A stretch of DNA of 64,000 nt. It comes from Bombyx mori. Its lineage: Eukaryota; Arthropoda; Insecta; Lepidoptera; Bombycidae. This document shows positions 1 to 11,692 of the stretch, one piece after another. The number at the start of each line of letters is the position of its first letter. Position 1 is the first letter of the stretch. The translations under genes and the position numbers were made by a program. The stretch spans positions 6,014,001-6,078,000 of the forward strand of contig NC_085124.1 of NCBI RefSeq assembly GCF_030269925.1. Direction: 5' to 3'. The notes under the pieces are model-generated. The model made no database searches, had not been told where the DNA came from, and was given only the letters and a program-made list of their open reading frames with translations.

Positions 1-43
1 GAGAAATGTTTTGTTTTCAACCCTTGAACAATATGTTTTATAG

Positions 44-2946
44 GTCTACGGTGGTAGTGGGCGAATGGGATATTGGACGAAGCCCCGACTGTAACGATTT
101 CTTCTGCGCCCCTCCCACGCAAGCAATAAAAGTTGAAAGCGTTGTTGTGCACCCTGGTTACGAGGAAAAGATTTTCCGGCACGACATTGCACTTATCTTG
201 TTGAAAGATGAAATCAAGTATTCAGGTAAACACTACACTAATTTGAGGTACGCATGGCCGATATACGATAAAGGGTAATAAGACGTGTTCGTCACGATTG
301 ACTTCTAAGGATGAAGGGAAAACGTTGTGTTAAAATTCAAGATGGGTCGGAATTCACGACATGGCTGATTTATATCTATATACTATAGGATCTATTAGAC
401 TCCAGTTTTTTTTGGGTAGGAGGCAAACACCAATCGAGGCAGGCGTAGAGCAAGTTGACGTATGATGTCTCTCGCCACCCCCTGCCTCTATGATCACCAC
501 GTCTCTCGGTTCGTAGATTCGTATTGGAAGCCCGTTATCCGTATCCCCAGTGTACTTTGATGGGTCAGCTAGTTTTCTATAAGCTGGTTGCTTTTTATCA
601 AGTCCCATTTAGAATATTGATAAAAAAATTATTATAATTAAAAATATATTATATAAAGTAAAAAATACTATCGTATTCCTGGCTCTCCTATTTGTTTATA
701 ATAAGCCACGGTAATCACATCGCATATCCAATGAATAAATAACGCATCTACCTAATCACGGTAAAATTAAAATACTTAATTCATTCAAGCCAAAGTACAT
801 CCAATGAACGGGGCAGAACGTCATGGCCTCGCCCTTGAGGTTTCGACTGACTGACATTTGAATGTTGGTGACAAATTTTAATTTTTTTTCAGTGACAGCA
901 GCACCAGTTTGCCTGAATGAAAAACCGGAAGTTGTAATAAACGAACGCGCATCACTGGTCGGTTGGGGGAAACTGTCCGGTCAGACTAATGTGGTATTGT
1001 CTGTTTGATATTTAAATTATTCCATCAAATAATAATGTGTACGGTGTAAATTCACGATTTAATGACTTGAAATCCCATGTATTTTACTGCGAACACACAC
1101 CTTGGAAATTTTTATTTCATAAAAAGAAGACAGACTTAAACGAACATACGTTCTTCATCATTGTTACTGATTTGAATTAAGAATTATTTGTTTTAATCTG
1201 TTTGTCTGTTCTGTTTATTTGTTTTATTACTGGTGGTAGGACCTCTTGTGAGTCCACGCGGGTAGGTACCACTACCCTGCCTATTTCTGCCGTGCAGCAG
1301 TAATGCGTTTCGGTTTGGGGTAGCCGTTGGAACTATATTTGAGATCTTAGGACTTATATCTCAAGGTGGGTGGCGCATTTATGTCGTAGATGTCTATGGG
1401 CTCCAGTAACCACTTAAAACCAGGTGGGCTGTGAGCTCGTCCACCCATCTAAGCAGTAAAAAAAAATTATCTTTTTTTTTTGTAATTTATTGTTGTTCAT
1501 ATTACAGGTTAGCCGCCAGCAGCTACTAGAAGTGCCTCTTGTTCCTCTAGAAAAATGTGAAAAAGTATTTGGCGAATCCGTGCCAGTACACGAGGGGCAG
1601 CTGTGTGCGGGCGGTGAAGAAGGAAAGGATGCCTGTTCTGGATTCGGAGGAGCACCACTACTCATCAAACGTGACGGAAAATTTCTTCAGGTTGATTTGA
1701 TAATTTTGCTGAATTCGAAGTGCTTCACTTTTATTTTAATAATAGTTATCTATATGAAATGTCTGTAGCATAAATTATTATCTACAGCGATACGGCACGA
1801 TAATCCACTTATAATATACCCGCCGCTAACTTCATGCCTGAAAGTATCTTAAGGAAGCGTCAGAATGTTACCTCGAAAAAGCGTTGCAAGGCGATATATC
1901 CTTCTTAAGGTGATACGACACGAAAACCCTTTTGTCGTGGCCGCCGGAAATTACATACCCGATTCTGTGGACCGAATGGTAAACTGTCGACGTCGCCCCC
2001 AACACGTCAATACGGATCCTCCCTCTCCCGCTCCCGGGAGCACCGGTCACCGTCCTCGCCAAACCCGTCGCTTGCGACGAAGGGCTCGACGAATAAAGTA
2101 ACCCTTAAACACAGCCCCCTGAGTTTCTTGCCGGATCTTCGCAGTCGGTCGCGATTCCGTTCCGGTCGTAGATTATGCGAAGCACTGCTCTTGCTAGGAT
2201 TAGTTTTAGCAAATTCTCTCAGGTTGAATCCGTGGGCTCACCAAGCAGCCAGACCTTAACTGGAATAGCTCTTAAGCTACCAGCGAATAGGTAGGGAAAA
2301 AAATATCAGCCCAGATCCACCAGATCTATTTTCGGTGCTGTTGGATTCTACTACATAGTTCTAATGCTAGCAGTAGCCAAAGCACAGGTCACCGTATTAG
2401 TCAGACTGGTTGAAGAGTTTAAACGGGACTCTATTCCTGGTGGTAGGACGTCTTGTGAGTCCGCACGGGTGGGTACCACCACCCTGCCTATTTCTGCCGT
2501 GAAGCAGTAATGCATTTTGGTTTGAAGGGCGGAGCAGCTGCTATAACTATACTGAGACCTTAGAACTTATGTCTCAAGGTGGGTGGCGATATTTACGTTG
2601 TAGACGTCTATGGGCTCCAGTAACCGCTTAACACCAGGTGGGCTGTGAGCTCGTCCACCAACTTAAGCAATGAAAAAAAAACACCCTTTAACAGGCCGGC
2701 TTAGCGCCGATCTTACGAGCGGGACGCGATTCAATTTGGTTGGCAGATTCGGTTAAAATATTTGTAAAGTTTTTAGTATGCGGTTAAATTTTGGATGAAG
2801 GCATTTAAAATTAAATACATGTATAACATTTTCAGACGGGAATCGTGTCATTTGGCTCCGAAAACTGCGGCAGCGACGGCGTACCCAGCGTGTATACAAA
2901 CATTGCTCATTATTATCGATGGATCGTAGAAAACTCACCCTCTTAA
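44..2946 (+). CDS. Clip-domain-type serine protease homolog, C-terminal exons (5' part outside window)
   Basis: Four exons are visible: 44-225, 893-993, 1508-1690 and 2836-2946, ending in TAA. They join in phase and encode the C-terminal two thirds of a chymotrypsin-fold (S1) domain. The first exon has the insect GEWD segment, a paired-cysteine loop and HDIALI, which carries the catalytic-triad Asp. The second ends with VGWGKLSG. The third holds LCAGGEEGKDAC followed by GFGGAP where active enzymes have GDSGGP, so the catalytic Ser is Gly. The last has SVYTNI and YRWI, typical of the domain end. It is therefore a non-catalytic homolog (SPH). Known insect SPHs act as cofactors in haemolymph cascades such as prophenoloxidase activation; that role here is inference. 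The catalytic His and any clip domain would lie upstream. The exon 2 donor is uncertain (993 or 990). A possible AATAAA lies near 3072. Confidence 0.87.
288..343 (+). repeat. Degenerate Bm1 SINE fragment in SPH intron 1
   Basis: Weak match to the middle of Bm1 (cacgattgacttc, then a gaagg and cgttgtgt stretch). Intron 1 (226-892) otherwise shows nothing recognisable. Confidence 0.35.
1229..1466 (+). repeat. Bm1-like SINE, 5'-truncated
   Basis: Starts at the common truncation point tactggtggtagg and runs to the A-tail after the aagcag motif. It sits in intron 2 of the serine protease homolog, with the A-tail about 41 bp upstream of the exon 3 acceptor. Confidence 0.75.
1985..2306 (+). repeat. 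A-tailed interspersed repeat, group B' (non-LTR retrotransposon 3'-end-like)
   Basis: Shares the blocks gagtttcttgccggatctt, gaagcactgctcttgctagg and a terminal aggtagggaaaaaa with other copies in this window at 13.6, 25.9, 37.2 and 47.9 kb. The A-tail fixes the sense strand. I recognise it as a common silkworm repeat but cannot name the parent element. Intron 3 of the serine protease homolog. Confidence 0.6.
2437..2681 (+). repeat. Bm1-like SINE, 5'-truncated
   Basis: Complete body from ctggtggtagg to the A-run. Second Bm1 copy in introns of the serine protease homolog; intron 3. Confidence 0.75.
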
Positions 2947-3740
2947 AGGAAAATATACGAAATTTATAAAAAAAAAATTCGTTTTATTTATAACAGATAA
3001 TATCGTATTGGCACTTATATTCAGTTTCAATAGGTCCAAAGTAACTCTTCGGTTGATAAGATGCTTTGATAAATAAAGATTAAATTTAATCAGTGATAAA
3101 ATTGGAGAACGATTGCAGATTTTCTTTCGATATAATTTTAATTGGGTATTTACGTAGAGTTATAAGATCATGATGGATTTGAATATGTACTATATTCGGT
3201 ACAGAGATCGGGAACGAAATTGCTTTTAGTAAATAAGGAATTTTAATGTATCGTCGCTGTGAAACAAAAATCTGCTATGTGCAAAAACTCTATTTTGAAT
3301 TAACGTGTAAAAACATTTTCGTGTAAAATCTTATTTAGAGGTAAATTTTTAAGAACTATATCAAATAAAAGCTATAGATAAATGTTAAACAATTAACAGT
3401 TTTTTTATACGGTAGATAGGGCTGTGAACTATACGAAACAGTCAAAAAGTAAAAATCTCAAAAAGTATACATAGCCGATTTTGGTTTGACAACGACGGTA
3501 TGCATGATTAAGTGTCTGTAAGAGTTCTAATTACAATATATATAATTAAAAAGTCCGAATATTGTTTTAAGTTAAAAACTTCAGATTTAAAAAAAATAAA
3601 CTGCACTTTTTACTTGAATATCAAGTGAAGTATATAAAATATTTTATTGTAAAATGTAAATACAACCACAACACAGCCAAGGTAACAACAGTGTTTAGTT
3701 TTTAAGGTCGCTTCATTTTACGCTGTACTATTTATAATCA
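2947..3740. other. Convergent intergenic region between SPH and GILT
   Basis: AT-rich, no ORF or repeat recognised. The two genes are tail-to-tail. Candidate poly(A) signals are AATAAA near 3072 for the plus-strand gene and, read on the minus strand, AATAAA near 3647-3642 for the GILT gene. Confidence 0.5.
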
Positions 3741-6700
3741 TTATTTGTTCCTAAAATATTCTTTACAGGGCTTGACGTTTCTCAGTCTATCACAAATAGT
3801 GCCCATTAAATCATTAAAAGCCTTGTTTTGTGTTGCCTGATCGAAGACCTGAAATGGAAAAGAATATCTAAAATTTAGCGATAAAAGTGATGCTGATTGA
3901 GTAATACCGTAATCTATGTTGACACGAGAATATCAGATAGTATTATAAAAATTATATTTCAGATTTAGGCCTGGATGTCTCATATGTGTTTCCCGCGCCT
4001 ATACAAGAAAATCAGTGCCCGTTTTTATTATCTCATTTATAATAACGTACTGTGTGGTGATAGCGTATGAGGTCACAGTCTCAAATTGTATCGAATTAAT
4101 TTTCTTTTTTCTTCAACTGGAATACTGAATTGGTGGCAATAAGTGAGATGGTAACAACGTTAATCCTAATTAGTAGTTATGTTAATTATATTCAGTTAAA
4201 CATTCATTTATCTACAACATTAATTAAAAATTTTAAAAACACTAAATCAGTATCTTACCCCGTCCAAAACGATAGTGGGTATGAACTTTGGGTTAACGAG
4301 TTTCGTTAAGCGTTCGGAATCCAGTTGCAGCAATGTTCCGGGACCCAAGTATACGCATTCCCGAACTGGGTCATGTGGTACATTCGATTTTACTATGCAC
4401 TGAAATAAAAACATTTTCGTATTATTTATTTATTTATTTATTCAACTTTATGCACAAAAGTACAATGACTTGATGAATAACGGACTTAATGCCTCTACCG
4501 GTCAACCAAAGGTGGTGTATAGTCCTGTGGTAGGTGCATTCATTTTGAGGTATAAACATATCATATTGTTACGCCGGTAAGAGTGGCGCCATCTATCGCC
4601 AAATAGTCGAACGAATGTAGAAGGATCTAGTAGCACCTAGAACGCTCGAGAAGTACAACGCCATCTATTGTCAGACAGCGAAAACACAATACTAGAAATG
4701 TGTGGAATATTCTCTATAATTCTAGGGATGTGGTTATTGGCTATAAAAGCATTGCAGAGATGGCACGCAGTCGGTCAGTAGTCGGAACTGCTCGAAGCGA
4801 AACAGAGAACGGATCATCTGAAGTGAAGCGGAAGAAGCGAATTGAGAATTTTAAAGTGTTTGTGAAGTGTTTAAAGTGTTCAAAGTGTTGAATACAGTGT
4901 TAACTTGTAATTCGATAGAATTTTATTTATCCCGAACCCTAGCGCGTAACAGTATTACGTACATATTAGCGTATCATAATATTTATTCCAATTTAAGGTT
5001 TATTTAAACGGGCACATAAAAATTTAATCTTAAATTATGAAAATTGCCGACACACTGTTAATGTACGTTTGATCGTAGGATTTGCACACATTTTCTCAAT
5101 ACGAGCCCATTTGCTCACGTTCTTGATGTAATGCTCTATTCACTTTTTTCTTGATCGAGCGAGATTGGTAGCCTCAGAGCTAGTGAACGAACGGGACCTA
5201 TTAAAGCCTAATAACTAGATCGATTTGAGTGCTTTAGCAAAATTAATTAGAAGAATAAGATCAAAGAAAATGTGTGCAAATCCTACCACTAGTACTGGTA
5301 CTGGTGGTAGAACCTCTTGTGAGTCCACGCGGGTATGTACCACCACCCTGCCTATTTCTGCTGTGTAGCAGTAATGCGTTTCGGTTTGAAGGGTGGGACA
5401 GCCGTTGTAACTATACTGAGACCTTAGAACTTATATTTCAAGGTGGGTGGCGCATTTACGTGATAGATGTCTATGGGCTGCACTAACCACTTAACACCAG
5501 GTGGGCTGTGAGCTCATCCACCCATTTAAGCAATACACAATAAATATTGAGAATGACCTGTATGTCTCCACGAGTACTAGCCATTGTTTCCATTTCACAG
5601 GCCAGGTATTCCACTTTATGAACGTCTGAATATGACTTCATTTCGTTCAATGTGCAATCTTGAATTAGGTTCCCGAAGCATTCTGGCGGTCCATGTTGAC
5701 ATTCGAATCCGTCCCCACCATTGTTTATACTCTGAAATATTATATTATTATTACTCTGAAATATTTCAATCCAAAAGAATTAAACATGTTATGTTTTTTT
5801 CCGGGATAAAAAAACAGTTTGTTTCACTCTATAAAACTATAATGCCAATCAGTTTGTATATTCGTTAAATATAGCCGAAATAACCAGGATAAAAATTTAT
5901 CAATTTTGCGGATTTTTATTACATGATGTTGTTCCTTCACCTTGAAATGTAGGTATGTGCTAAGTACATATATCATTAGTAAAATTGGTACTCGTCTGCC
6001 GGGATTTGAACAAAGGTATTGTCACATAGCTTAATACGAATATGCAATTTCTTACTGCCGTGATTATATGTATGTTTCCCCTTTTCTCCTTGTCTTCAGC
6101 GATACGCAACGCGTCATACACTGATCTGGTGTGAATCTGGTCGGAGCAACTTATCGATCTTTGGCAGCGGGTTCTCTTACCAGGATCTCATACTTAATAA
6201 ATATAATTTTAAATACATACTTTATGAATGTTGATACTAACCGATGCCTTCCCAAAAGGTATGAGCTGCAAGTCGATATAGTCTTCAAGTTTATGTATAG
6301 TCGGATGTAATTGCTCCAATATAAAGTGTTTGCTGTCAGAGCAAGCGCTTTCATAAAAAACCGAAAGTTGGACCTAAAATAAATGAAAATAAGATTCCAT
6401 TTCATTTAACTCCAACACGAAAATACAAATACATAGCTTACTGCAGATGACGTATCAATAATTTTAAATTTTCCTTTTATTCCTACTCCGAAATTATTAG
6501 ATTAAAGCTTTAGTTTTGCCGTGTGATTTTGATTACTTAAAAACATATGAGTTTGCTATATGAGATATTTGCTATATTACATAAAAACATATAAGGAAGA
6601 GAATACCGTGGAAGAGTATTCCATAGAATTACCGGAATCCATGTGGGTTTTGAATTCCAGCATAGTCATATCTCTGGGCACAAATACACACGTATTGGGC

Positions 6701-9220
6701 GTCTTAAAATCGCATATACTATCTGAATATGTAGGTGCGAAATCAAGTTGGAATTAGCGTTTATGTATTTAAGCTACAGGACAACTTTCACTGCCCCACA
6801 TAACATCAGATGTTGACCTCTGTGAGAATGTAGTCTCCTAATGCGACATTGAAGTTTTCAAATATATCATTAGTTTTGTACTGATATTATTTAAATGTTT
6901 ACTAATCCCATTATGTTTACGATTTGCTTATAGTATAAATATGAAAGACTTTAATGAATCGCATACCAAACAAATAAATCTCTTAATGCCCAATGGCATA
7001 AAAACTAATTACATGGATATCTTTATAAGTATGTAATCATAGAAAATCAATACGTAAGAGGGAATGTATAAGTATATCATGACCACGTAATAAAAAATCG
7101 ATGACTAAAAGAATAGTTAAGAAATATCTTTAGCTGTTTAATCTTTATTTTTAAGTAATATATTTAAACAGAAATATAGATCGGTAAATATTGACGTATT
7201 TGAAAATACAAATTAGTCAGCACAGTGACACTAAATTGTACACATCATCATCATTCATCATTCTCCTGCCCTTCCCCAGTCGCCTGGGGTCGGCGCAACA
7301 TGTTTTCTCCTTCAATACTCCTCTATCATATACCATTTCTTCGCTCACTCCCCTCTTACACATATCCTCTTTTACGCAATCCATCCAATTCTTCTCAGGT
7401 CTACCTACCGCTTCCTCTAAATTAAATTCACTAAATTGTATACATATATTTTTAATGAGCATTAAACTTATTTTTCACGCTAAACGAACAACATAACCTT
7501 GTCGCTCTTGCGCGTCATCTAGTGTAGCAATTACCATAAATTTACTAGTACTAAACTATTAATAATAATAATAATAAGCCTTTTATTTCCTACTAAATAC
7601 TTTACAGTATACAGTTATTAACAAGTATGATCACTTAGCTAATTTAATACACTTTGGTAGTTTTATGTAGAAACCCCGTATTATGTAAAGGCCTCCTCCA
7701 AAGATGCCCAATTTTCTCTATCCTGTGCGATCTTTTTCCAGTTTGGACCGGCTGTACTGGCAATCTCATCTTCCCAACGAGTCAATGGTCTACCTCTACT
7801 AAACTATTAAGCAATCTTTAAGAAAATCAACATGCATAATTATGTTAACACCGACCGTTGTATAATATAATAGGCATCAGAAATAGAAATAAATTTCGTT
7901 TAATTGGTTTGCGTTACTAATTTTAAATATCAAGTAAGACGAATTTCCTGCTGATATATTGATATTGTAATAGCTGGTATTTAGGAAGACTTTATAGTCG
8001 CCATTGTTTGGTACGCTATATTGGTATTCATAAAAATTAGGTTATGGACTTAGGTTATAGACTATGGTATAAGAACGATTACATTTTTTATTGATATAAC
8101 TTAGGTATATTGATTTTAACTAATTTTTACACAGCATTATGGTCGTAAAAGGTGTTAATTCTATATTGGTTAATTAGACTAAGCATCGGTGAGCATCGGT
8201 ATCGGTGAGCAAATTGACTACTATGTAATTCTCAATGATTTAATAATCATATTGTTCTGAATAAAAAAACGAATGAATTGTTGTGACCTTAGTCACGCGT
8301 TTTACCCAAGAAATTAGATGAGTATATTGTTATTGGAATCATTATAGTAAAATCTAGACTCATGCGTCTGGAAAAATCGCAAACAAAAATGAATAACTAA
8401 CCTTTCTAATCTATAAGTGTATTAAAGCGATAAAGATCATCAAAATTATCGAATTTAAATATCTTAATGATTGTCTTATTGCCATATTCAGCGCTAAGCA
8501 ATTCCAATCCTTTATTTTCAGTTGAACAATTTCACAAAATACGAAAATTATTCTTACTCATTTATTCTTACGTGTATTTTAAATTGTCTCTAATTATCCG
8601 TTTCTACTTTCTAAGACTTACACCTACAGACTTTTCGATGCGGAAAAGTAAAGAATAGTTTATAGTAAGCATTTAAATACCTGATTTCTGACAGTACATT
8701 TTTAGTCTGTTTTATATTTTATTAATGAAAATTAAAAAAAAACATATTTCATTAAAAGTGATATCTTGTCGTAATTCTAATTCGTTGAATTGAAAAAGAA
8801 ACATCTTGCCACTTATAAAATCAATATTAGTAAGTACGTACCCAGTCTGGATTATGCGATCTCTGGACATAACCGGCTTTGACACGGGTGTGATTAAATA
8901 TTTAAGATTTAAGCATTGAATTTCAATAAACTATTATTATTTCACGATCCCATAATATCTATTAACTATCCGATCAATGGAGACAAAACTGGGGTTCCTC
9001 TGTTTAATAGACACAACGTAACGTACTTATTGTTCCGTTAACGTACCGAACGGAATACTTCTTGAATTCTTAAATACTAGGACTACAAATAGCAATTAAA
9101 AAGTTTAGAAAATTAATTTATAAATGTAATTATTCAAAATTATTAACTTACCTTTCTTTTCAAGTCAACTCCTATACAGAAAACGGCCAAAATCACGTAA
9201 ATATTTACAAAAAACTTCAT
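3741..9220 (-). CDS. GILT: GILT-family lysosomal thiol reductase, complete, 207 aa
   Basis: Five exons on the minus strand: 9220-9152, 6373-6242, 5731-5558, 4399-4259 and 3848-3741. All introns are phase 0 and GT-AG; the sum is 624 bp. Exon 1 encodes a hydrophobic signal peptide starting MKFFVNIYVIL, which decides the start. Exon 2 has VFYESACSDSKHF and ends in PFGKAS, the GILT active-site region and following conserved motif. Exon 3 holds the family signature CQHGPPEC. Exons 4-5 carry further Cys residues and the C-terminal DRLRNVKPC segment. GILT proteins reduce disulfides in the endolysosome; insect members are linked to immunity (family knowledge). The active-site Cys pair reads C-S-D-S, a CXXS instead of CXXC, which could change redox activity. 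The length is normal for the family. Confidence 0.92.
4423..4530 (-). repeat. LINE 3' end with (AATA)n tail
   Basis: On the minus strand the segment runs from a gaggcattaagtccg motif through ttgtactttt to a (TAAA)n tail. This matches the 3' end style of lepidopteran CR1-like LINEs and resembles the copy at 61990-62096. The tail end lies about 23 bp upstream of the GILT exon 4 acceptor. Confidence 0.55.
4567..4951 (+). mobile_element. Solo LTR of an LTR retrotransposon (copy 1)
   Basis: 385 bp bounded by TGTTACG at the left and CGTAACA at the right. A second copy of nearly the same sequence lies at 63000-63372. It contains a TATA-like ggctataaaagc near 4739 and a cagtcggtcagt initiator-like block about 25-30 bp later, as in insect LTR promoters. 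The flanking 4-mers are atat (4563-4566) and gtat (4952-4955), an imperfect target duplication. No primer-binding site or coding region follows, so it is a solo LTR. It lies in the long intron between GILT exons 3 and 4. The short ORF at 4700-4891 lies inside the LTR and is probably not a gene. Confidence 0.82.
5299..5543 (+). repeat. Bm1-like SINE, 5'-truncated
   Basis: Body from actggtggtag to the aagcaata tail. It abuts the GILT exon 3 donor: the donor GT is at 5557-5556 on the minus strand and the SINE end is about 13 bp away. Confidence 0.72.
5905..6030 (-). repeat. Bm1 SINE 5' portion (tRNA-like head side)
   Basis: Antisense match to the upstream half of Bm1: ttttattaca, gatgttgttccttcacc, cattagtaaaattggtac and the gggatttgaac box-B region. 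Located in the intron between GILT exons 2 and 3. Confidence 0.55.
7238..7430 (-). mobile_element. LINE reverse-transcriptase 3' fragment
   Basis: The minus-strand reading contains GRPEKNWMDCVKEDMCKRGV and then KTCCADPRRLG, the typical C-terminal end of RTE/Jockey-type LINE polyproteins in Lepidoptera, followed by an (ATG)n-type tail. 5'-truncated. In GILT intron 1. Confidence 0.68.
7560..7798 (-). mobile_element. LINE reverse-transcriptase 3' fragment with (ATT)n tail
   Basis: The minus strand reads RGRPLTRWEDEIASTAGPNW followed by DRENWASLEEAFT and a stop, then a short 3' UTR with AATAAA and an (ATT)n microsatellite tail. Characteristic lepidopteran LINE end, heavily 5'-truncated. In GILT intron 1. 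Confidence 0.72.
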
Positions 9221-9660
9221 ATTTTCTCAATGTCACCACGTTCGTGATTCGTTCGAAATTTAATCTAATCAATTTTTATTTGTACATGTGCTCGCGTGTT
9301 TAGTACAGCACTGTCTGCGTGCGATGTATTCACGAACTAAAATGTAATGAACGCTTCAAGTATGTATCGGAAAGAGTAAATAAAGTCATTGAACCATTAC
9401 TAAACGATAAAGATGTAGGCAAGTATAATTCAATATTAAATGTGTTAGTAGTTCTTGCATTCAGCATCTTTGATTCTACATTCCTATATTTTTTTTGGGA
9501 TTGTTTAAAGTAAAGATAGTTTAAAATCTCAGCAAAGTTATTTTTTTGGGGTTTTGTAAGCATAAAATTTGATTTACAGTTTAATTCCGTTGTTATTTTG
9601 GAACACGCTCTTAATTTGACCTTTATCTATCTACTTAACGAAATATTTCAACGTAATTCT

Positions 9661-10018
9661 TATTTTTTTTTTATTGCTTAGGTAGGTTGACGAGCTCACA
9701 GCCCACCTGATGTTAAGTGGTTACTGGAACCCATAGACATGCACGACGTAAATGCGCCACCCACCTTGAGATATAAGTTCTAAGGTCTCAAGTATAGTTA
9801 CAACGGCTGCCCCACCCCTCAAACCGAAACGCATTACTGCTTCACGGCAGAAATAGGCAGGGCGGTGGTACCTACCCGCGCGGACTCACAAGAGGTCCTA
9901 CCACCAGTACGCAAATTATAATTTCGCGGGTTTCATTTTTATTACACGATGTTATTCCTTCACCGTGGAAGTCAATCGTGAACATTTGTTGAGTACGTAT
10001 TTCATTAGAAAAATTGCT
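9661..10018 (-). repeat. Bm1-like SINE, long copy lacking only the tRNA-like head
   Basis: Antisense: poly(T), then attgcttagg to ccaccagta, continuing through the gcgggtttcattttt and cattagaaaaatt segments of the upstream body. Truncated before box B. Confidence 0.75.
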
Positions 10019-10117
10019 GTGTCTTTCAGTAGTAGCTAGTAAAAATATTGGTAGTAATATTGTTCATCTTTATATAAACAACGTTTCGTCATAGCAGTAT
10101 CTGATTAAGTAACCATC

Positions 10118-10317
10118 GTAACGTACCATCCGGCTATGGAATGAGCTTCCCCTCCACGGTGTTTCCCGAGCGCTATGACATGTCCTTCTTTAAAAGAGCT
10201 TGTGGAGTGTATTAAGCGGTAGGCAGCTGGCATTGCTGAAGTCCATGGGCGACAGTAACCACTCACCATCAGGTGGGCCGTATGCTCGTCTGCCTACAAG
10301 GGCAATAAAAAAAAAAG
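10118..10317 (+). repeat. Non-LTR retrotransposon 3' end (cattgctgaagtccatgggc type)
   Basis: Contains rcggctatggaatgagc-like and attaagcggtaggcagc blocks, then the conserved 3' end with caccatcaggtgggccg and an A-tail after gggcaat. An antisense relative is at 57344-57445. The name of the parent LINE is not certain. Confidence 0.6.
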
Positions 10318-11300
10318 TAAGTAGCGTTTCTTTTTACATTGAGTGACTCACGTTGGTAAAAATGTGCTATAAATAACACTGTTAAATCTAATGCTAGTAC
10401 AAAACCAAACCAATTTTTTAAACTCACTCACTCTCTTTTAAAAACCGTCCTCAATTACTTTAAAATATACAAAAAAAACAGTTTTAATGTTGTCTCATGT
10501 TTTACTGAAACAATACTGCAATTACCTGCAACTATGCAAAGCCATTGTTATTTTGAACATTTGATTTAAAAAAAAAAACATGTTAATTTATCACAATGAA
10601 TTGTGTGTACATTGTATAGATCATTACAATGGACAGAAACAATATCCAGTATGGATGTATTAAGTATAATAAGTAACAAATTAAGGACACTATTAAAAGA
10701 ATATACACTATTTCCATTTAGTTTTAATGAACATTTTGCACGAACTGTGTTTTGGTTCCGGTTGGCCGCGTTTGTCATTTTCAGAGAGATTATTATAATC
10801 TAACCAATTTGATATGTGTCATTGTCAAAATGACACGGCATAGACGAAAATAAATCTTATGACGTCACCCACTAACCACACCACAGACACACCACACAAC
10901 ATGACGTTAAAAAAAATGAATCGAAAACTGATATAGTAGTTAATCTATATCATTTTGAAAGGTTTCAATTTATCGACAATCAAAATAAATTAGACCTTTC
11001 CTGTTGCTATACGTGGGCAGATTGATGCATAGATCATACACTTAATATTTAAGAGGTTATCAGAGTTCATAGCGACAGCGGTGAGCTATTTCATTTCGCA
11101 TGGTGTCGTAACGGCTCTAATCACTAGAAATAGCAACGGATCGCGGTGAAAGCAAGAAGAATATCACAGGGAAAATTCACTACGTGTACCGTCGATGCCA
11201 GACCGACGATTTTACTTTGAAAGATTGATTTACATAATAAACCTTTAATGGTATTAGAAAGAAAAACATTTTTATTATATGATTTGATGATTTTTATATA

Positions 11301-11597
11301 TAGCTGACTCGGCAGACTTCGTAGTGCCTCAATCGATAAATAAAAGACCTAAACTTTTATATAAAATAAACTTAAAACAAACTAAAGGAATCCGTCCGAC
11401 AGGGGACACATCAAAGGAAAAACAAAATTGTTTGTTTTTATATAATCCCGAGCATTTTCATATTTATTCACCTTTTAAACCTTCTCTGGACTTCCACGAA
11501 TAATTCAAGATCAAAATTAGCTAAATCGATCCAGCCGTTCTCGAGTTTTAAAGAGACTGACGAACAGCAATTCATTTTTATATATTATGTATATAGA
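11301..11597 (-). mobile_element. Non-autonomous Helitron (ccgtcggacag group), copy 1
   Basis: On the minus strand it starts A|TCTATAT and ends with actacgaagtctgccgagtcagctat, where the canonical CTAG terminus is mutated to CTAT. A plus-strand relative lies at 31790-32091. About 300 bp, no Rep/helicase coding. In the intergenic region. Confidence 0.68.
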
Positions 11598-11692
11598 TAT
11601 AGATTACAGCATTATAACATTTTCAATACCTTAATTTTAATAGCATAAAATAACTATTTTAAAATACATATTAAAATGAGTGTTCGTTTTTT

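Larger units (their letters stand above)
9221..11692. other. Intergenic region between GILT and the 338-aa gene
   Basis: Both neighbouring genes are on the minus strand, so the GILT promoter should lie just above 9220. No TATA box is obvious. The region holds a Bm1 SINE, a LINE 3' end and a Helitron (listed separately); the rest is AT-rich with no supported ORF. Confidence 0.5.

Noticed and set aside
1865..2101. Arg-rich ORF in the protease homolog intron
   Set aside because: Lies in a group B' repeat; no coding support.
7191..7496. Plus-strand 101-codon ORF
   Set aside because: Antisense of a LINE reverse-transcriptase tail.
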